A stretch of DNA of 47,200 bases from an uncultured Eubacterium sp. (lineage in GTDB: Bacteria > Bacillota > Clostridia > Lachnospirales > Lachnospiraceae), in the NCBI GenBank assembly GCA_949959185.1, contig CATLIX010000025.1, forward strand, positions 1 through 47,200. The letters run 5' to 3'. Below the pieces are notes generated by a model. The model had not been told where the DNA came from. It was given only the letters and a program-made list of their open reading frames with translations, and did no database searches. Positions 38,597 through 47,021 of this stretch are shown here, in pieces (positions within the stretch are counted from its first letter, which is position 1; every line of letters starts with the position of its first letter). Made by a program: the position numbers and the translations under genes.

Positions 38597-41392
38597 ATGG
38601 GTATGGAATCTGTATTTCGTCTTTCTGTGGTTATGGGAATGCAGGATAACCTGACAGCTCCGCTTTCAGGCGTTACCAGCAGTGTAACAGATACAGCAAA
38701 AAAGCTGGATGATGCGTTTGGAACGGTTCAGAAAGCAGGGGCTGCACTTGCCGGTGTAGGAGCCGGTATCACAACAGCGTGTATTGCAACCGTAACGTCA
38801 ACTTTTGATACGCAGGATGCCCTTGGTGAACTTTCTTCTCTGGGAGTTACAGACTTAAAGGCAGTCGAAGATGCAGCAAAGAGTTTTTCAGATACATGGG
38901 CAGGAACAACGAAGAGTGATTTTATCACAGCATCCTATGACATTAAATCAGGTATTGCTTCCCTGACAGATGAAGGCGTGGCACAGTTTACAGAGCTTGC
39001 GGCACTGACCGGGAAAGCGACAAAATCAACTACTGAAGAAATGGGCTCACTGTTTGCAACAGGATATGGTATCTATAAAGGTGCATATGATGATATGTCA
39101 GATCTGGAATTTGGGGAGATGTTCTCTGCCGGTATATCAACAGCAGTTAAAAATTACAAGACAGCCGGTTCTGAGATGGCAAGTTCCATTTCTACACTGG
39201 GGGCAACTGCAACGAATAACAAGGTACCATTGGAAGAACAGCTTGCAGTTCTGGGACAGCTTCAGACAACCATGAGCGGTTCAGAGGCAGCAACAAAATA
39301 CAAATCTTTCTTAAATCAGGCCGCATCTGCAGGAGAAAAACTGGGCTTATCTTTTGTAGATGCCAATAACCAGCTGCTATCCACACCGGAAATTCTTGCA
39401 GAGTTGCAGGGAAAATATGGCGATACCATAGATGCAGTGGAAAAGCAGCAATTGAAAGAAGCCTTTGGAACAGATGAAGCAGTAGCCATGATTGACCTGC
39501 TGTATAATGACATAGACGGGCTGTCAGGTGGCATCGACTCAATGGCGGAAAGTATGAAAAAAGGCTCTGCTGTCACGACAGAAATGGCAGAGGCTATCAA
39601 TAATACACCGGCACAGAAATTTCAGGTACTGAAACAGCAGATACATAATAATGTGGAGGAACTTGGAAACGGGCTTCTTCCGGTTGTTAATGAAGCAATG
39701 GATAAGGTAAGCGGAGTCATACAGAAAGGCTCGGAGTGGATCAGCAACAACCAGAAAACTGTACAGACAATAATGAATATTGCTCTGAAACTTGGTGGTG
39801 TTTTAGTTGTGTTGGGGACAGTCATAGGCATTGTCGGAACAGTGGGGAAGGTAATATCGTCAGTAAAGGGTGCAATAAAAGCTGCAAAAGCAGCATGGTC
39901 AGTATTAAGCGGAGCTTTTGCAGCCTCACCGGTCGGGTGGGTTGTCATAGGAATAATAGCCCTGGTGGCAGCATTTATAGTGCTATGGAACAAATCAGAA
40001 GCTTTCCGGAATTTTTGGACAGGTCTGTTTGAGAAAGTCAAAGGGGCGGTACAGAGTGCATGGGATTCACTGCAGCCGGCACTCCAGAACCTGGGAGAGA
40101 AGCTCATGGGGCTGTATGAAGCAGCAAAGCCGATTTTGAAAGTCATTGGTACAATTGCCGGGGTTGTGGGTACTGTATTAGTCGGAACTTTTATTGGGGC
40201 CATACAGGGTATTCTTGCAGCACTGACACCTCTGACAAATGCATTTTCCAGTCTGGTGTCATTTATTACCAATATAATTAATGCAATAGTAGCACTGTTT
40301 AAGGGTGACTTTGGGGGAGCCTGTGACTTTCTGTCAGCAGCAGTTGGCAACGTGAAAGACTTTTTTATCAATGGATTTGATGCTATTTTATCATTTGTCG
40401 GCGGATTTGCAGACGGATTTTTGAACGTGGTCGGCGGTGCGTTATCAGCTGTTGGGATTGATGCTTCAGGTACAATTTCAAAAATCAAGAGTACCGTTTC
40501 AAACGGACTGAATGCGGTCAAGGGATTTTTTGGTAACATTATGGGAGCAGCTGCAGAGACAGCGAAGCAGAAGCTGAACAATATCAAAAGTGCCTATGAA
40601 TCCAATGGTGGAGGAATTAAAGGTGTGGTGGCAGCGTCACAGGAGGCAGTGAAAGGTTGCTTTACAGCAGGGCTCTCTTTTATCGACAATCTGACAGGAG
40701 GGAAGCTCACAGCCATAAAGAATAAATTCACGGATGGTCTGAATGGGGCAAAAAATGCAGTTACCGGTGCGCTGGACAGCATCAAATCCGGTTTCCAGAG
40801 CAAACTGGATGCAGCACATGCCATTGTCACCGGAATAATAGACAGGATAAAAGGCGTGTTCAATTTTAACTGGAAACTTCCGGAACTGAAACTTCCTCAC
40901 ATTAGTGTGACAGGAGGAGAGGCTCCATTCGGAATTGCAGGAAAGGGTTCGCTTCCCAAATTTGATATCCAGTGGTATGCAGATGGCGGCGTGATGACAG
41001 CCCCTACAATCTTTGGAGCAGCCGGAGGCAAGCTGTTAGGCGGAGGCGAAGCCGGAGATGAGGCAATCCTTCCATTGTCTGCATTGTGGGATAAGTTAAA
41101 AATATTCATTCATAATGAAATGGATCAGGATGGAGATAAGAACCGGGGCAGTGTTGGTTCGGTCATATCCGCACTGACGAGGAAAGAACCAGGGACGCCT
41201 GAGAGCAAAGAAAAGGTAACAGAAAGAGACATACAGGAGTTAAAGTCCGGTAACGGAAAAGGAAATACAATCATCCAGAAACTGGAAATCAGAGTTGATG
41301 TCGAGAAGATAAAAGACCTTCCGATGCTGTTCAAACTGATTGATGAGATTAAGGATGCACAGAATTCCACAGATGAACCGGTAACAGCCTAG
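38597..41392 (+). CDS. Tail tape measure protein
   Basis: The protein has 931 residues from ATG 38597 with GGAGGAGGTG just upstream. It is Ala/Ser/Gly-rich and helical (TDTAKKLDDAFGTVQKAGAA, TTEEMGSLFATGYGIYKGAY). Hydrophobic segments lie near residues 400-460 and 510-560 (GWVVIGIIALVAAFIVLWNK). FGAAGGKLLGGGEAGDEAIL near the end is the typical conserved tape-measure tail. It sets tail length and guides DNA injection. Confidence 0.92.
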   Translation: MGMESVFRLSVVMGMQDNLTAPLSGVTSSVTDTAKKLDDAFGTVQKAGAALAGVGAGITTACIATVTSTFDTQDALGELSSLGVTDLKAVEDAAKSFSDTWAGTTKSDFITASYDIKSGIASLTDEGVAQFTELAALTGKATKSTTEEMGSLFATGYGIYKGAYDDMSDLEFGEMFSAGISTAVKNYKTAGSEMASSISTLGATATNNKVPLEEQLAVLGQLQTTMSGSEAATKYKSFLNQAASAGEKLGLSFVDANNQLLSTPEILAELQGKYGDTIDAVEKQQLKEAFGTDEAVAMIDLLYNDIDGLSGGIDSMAESMKKGSAVTTEMAEAINNTPAQKFQVLKQQIHNNVEELGNGLLPVVNEAMDKVSGVIQKGSEWISNNQKTVQTIMNIALKLGGVLVVLGTVIGIVGTVGKVISSVKGAIKAAKAAWSVLSGAFAASPVGWVVIGIIALVAAFIVLWNKSEAFRNFWTGLFEKVKGAVQSAWDSLQPALQNLGEKLMGLYEAAKPILKVIGTIAGVVGTVLVGTFIGAIQGILAALTPLTNAFSSLVSFITNIINAIVALFKGDFGGACDFLSAAVGNVKDFFINGFDAILSFVGGFADGFLNVVGGALSAVGIDASGTISKIKSTVSNGLNAVKGFFGNIMGAAAETAKQKLNNIKSAYESNGGGIKGVVAASQEAVKGCFTAGLSFIDNLTGGKLTAIKNKFTDGLNGAKNAVTGALDSIKSGFQSKLDAAHAIVTGIIDRIKGVFNFNWKLPELKLPHISVTGGEAPFGIAGKGSLPKFDIQWYADGGVMTAPTIFGAAGGKLLGGGEAGDEAILPLSALWDKLKIFIHNEMDQDGDKNRGSVGSVISALTRKEPGTPESKEKVTERDIQELKSGNGKGNTIIQKLEIRVDVEKIKDLPMLFKLIDEIKDAQNSTDEPVTA

Positions 41393-41406
41393 AGGGAGGG
41401 AAGCCC

Positions 41407-41961
41407 GTGCTTTTAGTTCAGGAACACTTAATAAAACTTGGAGGCGTGAAGCTCTCCGGTCAGATGAAGAGCATTGACATTTCTGAAGTTGCAACGATTG
41501 AGAATATAGAGGATGACAAAGGAAAAACAAAGGCCAGTCAGCCAACAGGATATGAGGCAGCAAAAATTTCTGTTGAGTTCATTTTAGAAGATTCCAGGAA
41601 AATGACACAGATAGAACAGATATCCGCTATGCAGAGGCTTTTCAAACCATACAGGCAAAAGAAAGCAAAACTCCTGAAGGTTGTAAATGAGGATTGTGCA
41701 GCACGAGGCATCTCAAAAGTGTATTTTGAGAAACTCGGTACAAAAAATGAAGTGGCTGAAAGTGAAAGGACTGCTACGTTGGAGCTGCTTGCTCCAACAA
41801 TAGCAGGAATTAAGCTGAAGCCATCCAAACAGGCAAAAGCAATAAAGAAACAGCTTAAAAAAACTTTTGGAAAGTCTAAAAAAAAGAAAAACAAAAGTCC
41901 GTCTGCTAAAAAGCGTTCCACAGCTGCTGCAAAGCAAAAGGCGAAAAAGCTGATTAAGTAG
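41407..41961 (+). CDS. Baseplate-associated protein with lysine-rich tail
   Basis: The protein has 184 residues from GTG 41407. VQEHLIKLGGVKLSGQMKSI, ISVEFILEDSRKMTQIEQIS and TATLELLAPTIAGIKLK form a compact N-terminal part. Residues 140-184 are an unusual Lys/Ala/Ser tail (KKTFGKSKKKKNKSPSAKKR). It lies between tape measure and hub, the place of baseplate/DNA-circulation or LysM-type proteins; exact family not recognised. Confidence 0.65.
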   Translation: MLLVQEHLIKLGGVKLSGQMKSIDISEVATIENIEDDKGKTKASQPTGYEAAKISVEFILEDSRKMTQIEQISAMQRLFKPYRQKKAKLLKVVNEDCAARGISKVYFEKLGTKNEVAESERTATLELLAPTIAGIKLKPSKQAKAIKKQLKKTFGKSKKKKNKSPSAKKRSTAAAKQKAKKLIK

Positions 41962-41972
41962 GAGGTTCGGAG

Positions 41973-42764
41973 ATGGAATATAAAAGGTTAATCAGCCCGG
42001 AGTTCCGTATCAGCACAAAAAAGTATGAAATAACCAGTGGCATGGAGGTGGAGTGTTTCAGCAGCCGGGAGTCCCGGTCGGACTGGTGCAAAGTAGAACT
42101 TACATCTCAGCTTCAGGGAATTATGTCATATGAAGATATGGAAAAAGCCATAGTGGAACTTGGATATGGGGATGACTATGATATTCTCCTGCAGGGGTAC
42201 TGCAGAAGGACTGAGGGCGATTACTGGAAGGAAATTATGATCCGGGATGCCATGATAAAGATTGAGAGGACTGAAATCAAAGGAACTTTTACCTTCTGCA
42301 CCCCACAGGACATTATCCGGTATGTGCTGGCACAGGCAGGGATTAAAGAATACCGGTTGAATGAAATGGAATATGGGAAAAAAGATACGTTTATTGTAAA
42401 TAAACAGAATGGGATTAAGGCAATAGCGCAGGTTGGAAGTACATGGGGGATAGATAATGACTTCTTTTTTCAGAATGAAATCTTTTATTGGGGATGCAAA
42501 CCAGAGCAGGAAGCCATCTATGTTCTGGAGGAGAGTGAAAACATACTTTCGCTGAAAAAGTATGGTGAACTGTATGAGATAGAAACTTTTGGAGTGCCAT
42601 GGATACATCACAGTCAGGAGGTAGAAGTGTTACATTCAAAATATTCGGGAACTGTAAAAGTTGAAAAGACAATTATTAAGAGTGATATAAGAGGATATAC
42701 AAGAATGTATATTTATTTCAAAGGAGGAAGCCAGAATGTCAGATATGCTCCGGAAGTTTGTTAG
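41973..42764 (+). CDS. Baseplate hub protein (gpD/gpP-like)
   Basis: The 263-residue protein's ISTKKYEITSGMEVECFSSR, CKVELTSQLQGIMSYEDMEK, DIIRYVLAQAGIKEYRL and IKAIAQVGSTWGIDNDFFFQ follow the pattern of phage hub proteins that sit at the tail tip. It overlaps the spike gene by 29 bases. Confidence 0.75.
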   Translation: MEYKRLISPEFRISTKKYEITSGMEVECFSSRESRSDWCKVELTSQLQGIMSYEDMEKAIVELGYGDDYDILLQGYCRRTEGDYWKEIMIRDAMIKIERTEIKGTFTFCTPQDIIRYVLAQAGIKEYRLNEMEYGKKDTFIVNKQNGIKAIAQVGSTWGIDNDFFFQNEIFYWGCKPEQEAIYVLEESENILSLKKYGELYEIETFGVPWIHHSQEVEVLHSKYSGTVKVEKTIIKSDIRGYTRMYIYFKGGSQNVRYAPEVC

Positions 42765-43032
42765 AAAAGAGGTGGAAAAACAGATTCAGGAAAAATATCC
42801 TCATATGCGGCAACCTTCAGGGGTGTATGCAAAGGTTATGCATTCGGAGGAACGCAGTGGGAAGTATGTGTGTACGCTCAGGATTCTTAATGAATCTATG
42901 AACGTGGATAATGACATTCCGGAAATACCAAATGTAAAAACAGATATCAGCCTCATGCAGGGAGAAATAGTGGCAATTCTCTTTTTGTACGGAGGAAACA
43001 CAGTGTTTGTTTTGGGGAGGTATGCGTCATGA
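42736..43032 (+). CDS. Baseplate spike/assembly protein, gpV-like OB fold
   Basis: The protein has 98 residues. A helical start (LRKFVRKEVEKQIQEKYPHM) precedes a small beta-barrel (GVYAKVMHSEERSGKYVCTL, MQGEIVAILFLYGGNTVFVL) typical of the OB domain of phage spikes. It lacks the long beta-helical tip of Mu gp45, so it is a reduced form or needs a separate tip. Confidence 0.7.
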   Translation: MSDMLRKFVRKEVEKQIQEKYPHMRQPSGVYAKVMHSEERSGKYVCTLRILNESMNVDNDIPEIPNVKTDISLMQGEIVAILFLYGGNTVFVLGRYAS

Positions 43033-43454
43033 CGATAGTGGGTGAAGATAATACAGATATCCGGCTGGATGAAAATGGCCAGCCGGTTCCTGATAAAAAC
43101 GGAGATTTTGCAACTGTGTCTGGTGATGAATGCTGGGAACAGGATTTGAGGCTGGAGACGCATACAGAGGAAGGAGAACTGTTTTATGAAGATGCAGATG
43201 GCGATGAGTCATATGGTTTTGGACTGTCAGACTTTGTCCATGCAGAGAATGATGAGTTTACACAGACGGAGATTATGCAGCGTGTCAGGGGCAAACTTGC
43301 CAAGAGGACATACCTTGATCCGGCAAAAACCACGCAGGAGGTAACGTTTCGTGATGGCATATATTATGACAGTGTATCCATCTCAAAGAATGATTCCAAT
43401 GATGAATATAACATGGAATTGTCAACGGAGGAAGTGGAGGTTGAGAGGGAATGA
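43029..43454 (+). CDS. Baseplate wedge protein, gpW/gp25-like
   Basis: The 141-residue acidic protein: ECWEQDLRLETHTEEGELFY, GDESYGFGLSDFVHAENDEF, EIMQRVRGKLAKRTYLDPAK. It overlaps the neighbours by four bases on both sides and directly precedes the J-type protein, as gpW/gp25 proteins do. Confidence 0.78.
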   Translation: MTIVGEDNTDIRLDENGQPVPDKNGDFATVSGDECWEQDLRLETHTEEGELFYEDADGDESYGFGLSDFVHAENDEFTQTEIMQRVRGKLAKRTYLDPAKTTQEVTFRDGIYYDSVSISKNDSNDEYNMELSTEEVEVERE

Positions 43455-44590
43455 TAAGTGAAGAAATACTGAATAAAGTCTGTCCGGTTCCGGATGAAGA
43501 AGCAGTGATGGACAACATCCGGTCTGAACTGGAGGAAAAAGGATTTGTCATTAACAATTTTAACAAAGGTGGTATTTTCTATCTGATTATCAGAATATTT
43601 GTCACAATTTACATAGAACTGAAGGAACTTGCCCGGACAGTCATCAATAACCTGTTCTGGAAACATGCGGACGAAGACTGGCTGGAAATAAAAGCTGCTG
43701 ATTATGGAAAGGGCAGGAAAGAGGCTGTAAAAACTCAGGGTTATATAACCATATATCGTACAGAATTTCAGAGTGCCCTTCAAATTATGAAAGGCCACAT
43801 GTTTAAAACCCTTCCGGATATAAACGGAAAAGAACTGAAGTTTTATGCGGTCGATACAACAGTAATTCCTGCCGGTGAAAAAATCGGAAAGGTTCTGGTA
43901 GAAGCGGAAGAAAGTGGAGCCGGATACAATGTAACAGAAGGGAAGATTACTGTTTCCATGATATATCTGGAAGGTGTGGAATCAGTAATAAATGAGGAAA
44001 ACTGGCTTTATCTGGAAGGTGCAGACGTGGAGTATATTGAAGACTTCCGTGAGCGGATAGGGGAGTCATGGTCTGAACTTGCAGAACTGACAACCGAGGA
44101 TAAGCTGAAGAATGTGGCGAGGAAAGTCAGCGGTGTACTGGATGTAAAAGTAAATGCGCAGCATCCAAGGGGGCAGGGAACTACGGACATCATTATTACC
44201 GGGACGGGCGGAGAAGCAACTGCGGAACTGCTCAGACGGGTGGAAGAGGCAACCGCTTATCTGAAGGGGAATTATGATGATTTTCTGTATAAATCGTCCA
44301 TTGTTATAGAGCAGGATATATGTCTTACACTGTATATTGCAAGAGATGCGGCAACGGAAGGGGTGAAGGAATCAGCAGAATATATTATTCAGGATGTCAT
44401 GCAGCTGGACAGAAGGGAAGAAATGAACTGCCTGTATATAGATGATATTAAGTATGCCCTGAAAAGAGGAATATCAAATTATAAAAGGACAGAATTTAGA
44501 AAACCTGAAATGGATATTGAACTGGATAAAGAAAAAGTTGTAATGCCGGGAAAAATCGAAGTAGATGTCCGCAATATCGGAGGAATATAG
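43451..44590 (+). CDS. Baseplate J-like protein (Mu gp47-like)
   Basis: The 379-residue protein matches the Baseplate_J family: VINNLFWKHADEDWLEIKAA, YGKGRKEAVKTQGYITIYRT, GAGYNVTEGKITVSMIYLEG, DVKVNAQHPRGQGTTDIIIT. It forms the outer baseplate ring that connects to fibres. Confidence 0.9.
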   Translation: MISEEILNKVCPVPDEEAVMDNIRSELEEKGFVINNFNKGGIFYLIIRIFVTIYIELKELARTVINNLFWKHADEDWLEIKAADYGKGRKEAVKTQGYITIYRTEFQSALQIMKGHMFKTLPDINGKELKFYAVDTTVIPAGEKIGKVLVEAEESGAGYNVTEGKITVSMIYLEGVESVINEENWLYLEGADVEYIEDFRERIGESWSELAELTTEDKLKNVARKVSGVLDVKVNAQHPRGQGTTDIIITGTGGEATAELLRRVEEATAYLKGNYDDFLYKSSIVIEQDICLTLYIARDAATEGVKESAEYIIQDVMQLDRREEMNCLYIDDIKYALKRGISNYKRTEFRKPEMDIELDKEKVVMPGKIEVDVRNIGGI

Positions 44591-44592
44591 AA

Positions 44593-45339
44593 ATGTTTGA
44601 GGATTTTTGTGAGTATATGTATTACCTCCTTATATCACCGTTTAAAAAGGTAAAAAAGAAAATAAACCAGTGGCATATCCTTTTTGGGGTACTGGGAAAA
44701 TATTTTGATGATGCAATGGAAAGCCTCTATTCAGCCGGAGAGCAGACTATGCTGGCCACATGTGACCCTGTGATGTTACAGGTTCATGCGGACGAGAGAC
44801 ATATAAACAGGTATGCCGGGGAGGAAATTGAAAATTTTCGCGCCAGAATTGCCATGTATGGGGAAATATGCAGGCTGGGAGGAACAAATCAGGGAATCCT
44901 CCTTGCGGTGAAGACACTGGGCTTTGAGGATGTGGAGATAAAAACTGCAAAGGAACTGAAAGGAAATCCCGAACGGTGGGCGGAGTTTTATGTCCTGATC
45001 AGAATGGAGCTGGAGTGGCCTTATCCAATTTCCTTTGATATTCTGAAAAAGAATGTCAGAATCTGGAAAGAGGCAGGTGCAAAGGATAATTACCAGTTTA
45101 TTCTGCATTCTGCAGAACTGACGGGAAGGGCGGAGGAACTCTGCCGGGTTATATTAAAAGAGATAATTGTAAATGAAAACAGGCCGGATACTAAAACGGT
45201 TCTTCTGCTGGAAGCAGAGAATACGGAAGATACGGAACTTGGGATAGATATAAAAAATAATCTCTGGTATCTGGATGGTACATATGATTTAGATGGTGCG
45301 AAAGTGCTGAATGCATATGAAATAAAGGAGAAATTGTAA
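44593..45339 (+). CDS. Tail protein, Mu gp48 / gpI-like
   Basis: The protein has 248 residues. YLLISPFKKVKKKINQWHIL, NRYAGEEIENFRARIAMYGE and LGGTNQGILLAVKTLGFEDV match the protein between baseplate J and the tail fibre. It is likely the fibre-attachment component. Confidence 0.75.
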   Translation: MFEDFCEYMYYLLISPFKKVKKKINQWHILFGVLGKYFDDAMESLYSAGEQTMLATCDPVMLQVHADERHINRYAGEEIENFRARIAMYGEICRLGGTNQGILLAVKTLGFEDVEIKTAKELKGNPERWAEFYVLIRMELEWPYPISFDILKKNVRIWKEAGAKDNYQFILHSAELTGRAEELCRVILKEIIVNENRPDTKTVLLLEAENTEDTELGIDIKNNLWYLDGTYDLDGAKVLNAYEIKEKL

Positions 45340-45717
45340 ATGAAAAGTATAATCACGTCAATAGCAAAGAAAAAACTGATTCAGGCAAGAAAAGGAGAGA
45401 TATCCCTACCTGTGATTGCAGGAATTGCCGTAGGAGACGGTGCAGAAGATGAAACCGGGGAATTAAAAGACTTATCTGCAGAAGATTTTTTATTGAAGAA
45501 TGAACTGCTGCGCCGGGAATACTGCAAATGTGAAAAAATATCAGATACATGCTACAGATATCGGATGGAACTGTCTGCAGATGAGCTGGCAGGGAAAAAA
45601 ATAAATGAAGCAGCTTTATATGATACAGAAGGAGATTTGCTGGCAATCCGGGTGTTTACCGGAAAACAGAAAGATGGGGACATGGAAATGGCGTTTGAGT
45701 ATGATGATAAGTTTTAG
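45340..45717 (+). CDS. Fibre-adjacent tail protein
   Basis: The protein has 125 residues. It begins MKSIITSIAKKKLIQARKGE, then LPVIAGIAVGDGAEDETGEL, and ends in MEMAFEYDDKF. The start abuts the previous stop. N-terminal tail-collar-like pattern (GIAVGDG) is common in proteins that precede fibre genes. No firm family. Confidence 0.65.
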   Translation: MKSIITSIAKKKLIQARKGEISLPVIAGIAVGDGAEDETGELKDLSAEDFLLKNELLRREYCKCEKISDTCYRYRMELSADELAGKKINEAALYDTEGDLLAIRVFTGKQKDGDMEMAFEYDDKF

Positions 45718-45731
45718 GACAGGAGGAATAT

Positions 45732-46607
45732 ATGATGGAAAATTTTGAAATACCTGAAAATCCTGAATATACAGAGCAGATTCGTAAGTTTAAGACAACA
45801 GACAAGGCTCATGCAGACTTGTTCAATGCAACATTTCAGCTTCTGTTTAATAATGAGGCATTCCTGAAAAAAATGCTGGAGAAACAGGGGATTGATATAC
45901 AGGAAAAGTTTCAACAGAATTATGAGCAGCTTACAGGATATACAGATACGAAGATAGGGGAGCTTATAAATGGCGCACCAGAAACGTTAGACACTATAAA
46001 AGAGATTGCGGATGCGATTTTAGAAAATGAGACAATCGTGGAGGCCCTTAATGAGGCAGTTGGTAAAAAATTGAATAAAGATGGGGATTTAACTGATACG
46101 ACAGTGACATTTATTACTGAAGATGAGGAAGAGCCGAACAGATGGAAAAATATAGGGAAGTTAGTCACTGGAAAGATGAAAGATATATTAAATCATGTTT
46201 CCATCATGTCAAATAATTTAAAATATTTGAAAAAAATGTTAGGCTCTACGGATATTACAAAACTGGCAGATGGGACAGTTACGGGAGCGATTAGTAAGTT
46301 AAACACGGATTTGATCGGGAAATCTCCAATAAAAATTGGAACATCAGAAACATCTTTTTGCAATGCAGCAGGCGGAGCCGGGATAACAAGTGTATTTGCA
46401 ACTCTTGATAAAATTCACAGAGAAATCAGCAGTACGGAAAACGGTTTCCATAATACTACTGCTGTTGGGCCAATATATGGTATTCTGTTGCAAAAAACCG
46501 ACAGTAGCGGGCAGAGCTATAGTGGTATCGCCTTTAGCTACGCAACCATGGCAATTGTATATTTTGCTTATGTTGGAGGAACTTTCTATATTAAAGTTTA
46601 TGGCTGA
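45732..46607 (+). CDS. Tail fibre protein, currently expressed C-terminal variant
   Basis: The 291-residue protein's N terminus (residues 1-190: FKTTDKAHADLFNATFQLLF, TDTKIGELINGAPETLDTIK) attaches to the baseplate and is helical. The site coding LNTD (46300-46310) marks a switch point. After it comes a C-terminal domain (IKIGTSETSFCNAAGGAGIT, then IVYFAYVGGTFYIKVYG) that probably contacts the host surface. A reversed alternative C-terminal cassette follows 8 bases after the stop, and the same 11-bp site is at its far end. Inversion would swap the receptor-binding part. Confidence 0.85.
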   Translation: MMENFEIPENPEYTEQIRKFKTTDKAHADLFNATFQLLFNNEAFLKKMLEKQGIDIQEKFQQNYEQLTGYTDTKIGELINGAPETLDTIKEIADAILENETIVEALNEAVGKKLNKDGDLTDTTVTFITEDEEEPNRWKNIGKLVTGKMKDILNHVSIMSNNLKYLKKMLGSTDITKLADGTVTGAISKLNTDLIGKSPIKIGTSETSFCNAAGGAGITSVFATLDKIHREISSTENGFHNTTAVGPIYGILLQKTDSSGQSYSGIAFSYATMAIVYFAYVGGTFYIKVYG

Positions 46608-46926
46608 AAATATCACTAAATCCCGGAAGCCCGGATATATGATACACTACCCCTTACATAATATCCCTGCTCATGTGTAATATTTGTCCAGTCACTATTG
46701 TAAAAAACAAAATTTATTCCATTGATTAACATCCTTCCCGTAGTCAGTCTGTCCGGCCCTGCGTGTATAACAGCTATTTCCGTCACCGGTCGCCCCAGAG
46801 GGATATATTCAGCCGGAATAATGATATTATCTGAAATCGTATAATCATACAAGTCGATTTCAACATACTTTCCAACACAGTGAATAGTTATCTTATCGCT
46901 AAGTCTGACAGTAATATCCGTGTTTA
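46300..46926. other. Predicted invertible segment bounded by inverted TAAACACGGAT sites
   Basis: TAAACACGGAT at 46300-46310 (+) recurs as ATCCGTGTTTA at 46916-46926 (-). In both copies the site encodes L-N-T-D in the frame of the adjoining fibre C terminus. Inversion of the 600-bp segment would join the common fibre N terminus in frame to the other cassette. Confidence 0.7.
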
Positions 46927-46963
46927 GTGAACTGTGGAAAATGGAAGCCGGGAACCGGGAAAG
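46616..46963 (-). pseudogene. Silent alternative tail-fibre C-terminal cassette (no start codon)
   Basis: On the minus strand the frame is open from the stop at 46966-46964 to TAG 46618-46616. No ribosome site or good start is present, so it is not expressed alone. It reads HSSLNTDITVRLSDKITIHC, then IIIPAEYIPLGRPVTEIAVI and GRMLINGINFVFYNSDWTNI. This is a fibre-type C-terminal domain with no visible similarity to the expressed one. LNTD marks the crossover site. It is functional after inversion. Confidence 0.75.
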
Positions 46964-47021
46964 TTAGTTGAAAAACAGGACGTTTTGATATGGTATGATT
47001 GTGCCGGAGGTGGTTACAGTT

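Noticed and set aside
46968-46996. Promoter TTGAAA - 17 bp - TGGTAT before the recombinase
   Set aside because: The -10 match is poor and alternatives with other spacings are equally plausible, so it was not listed as a feature.
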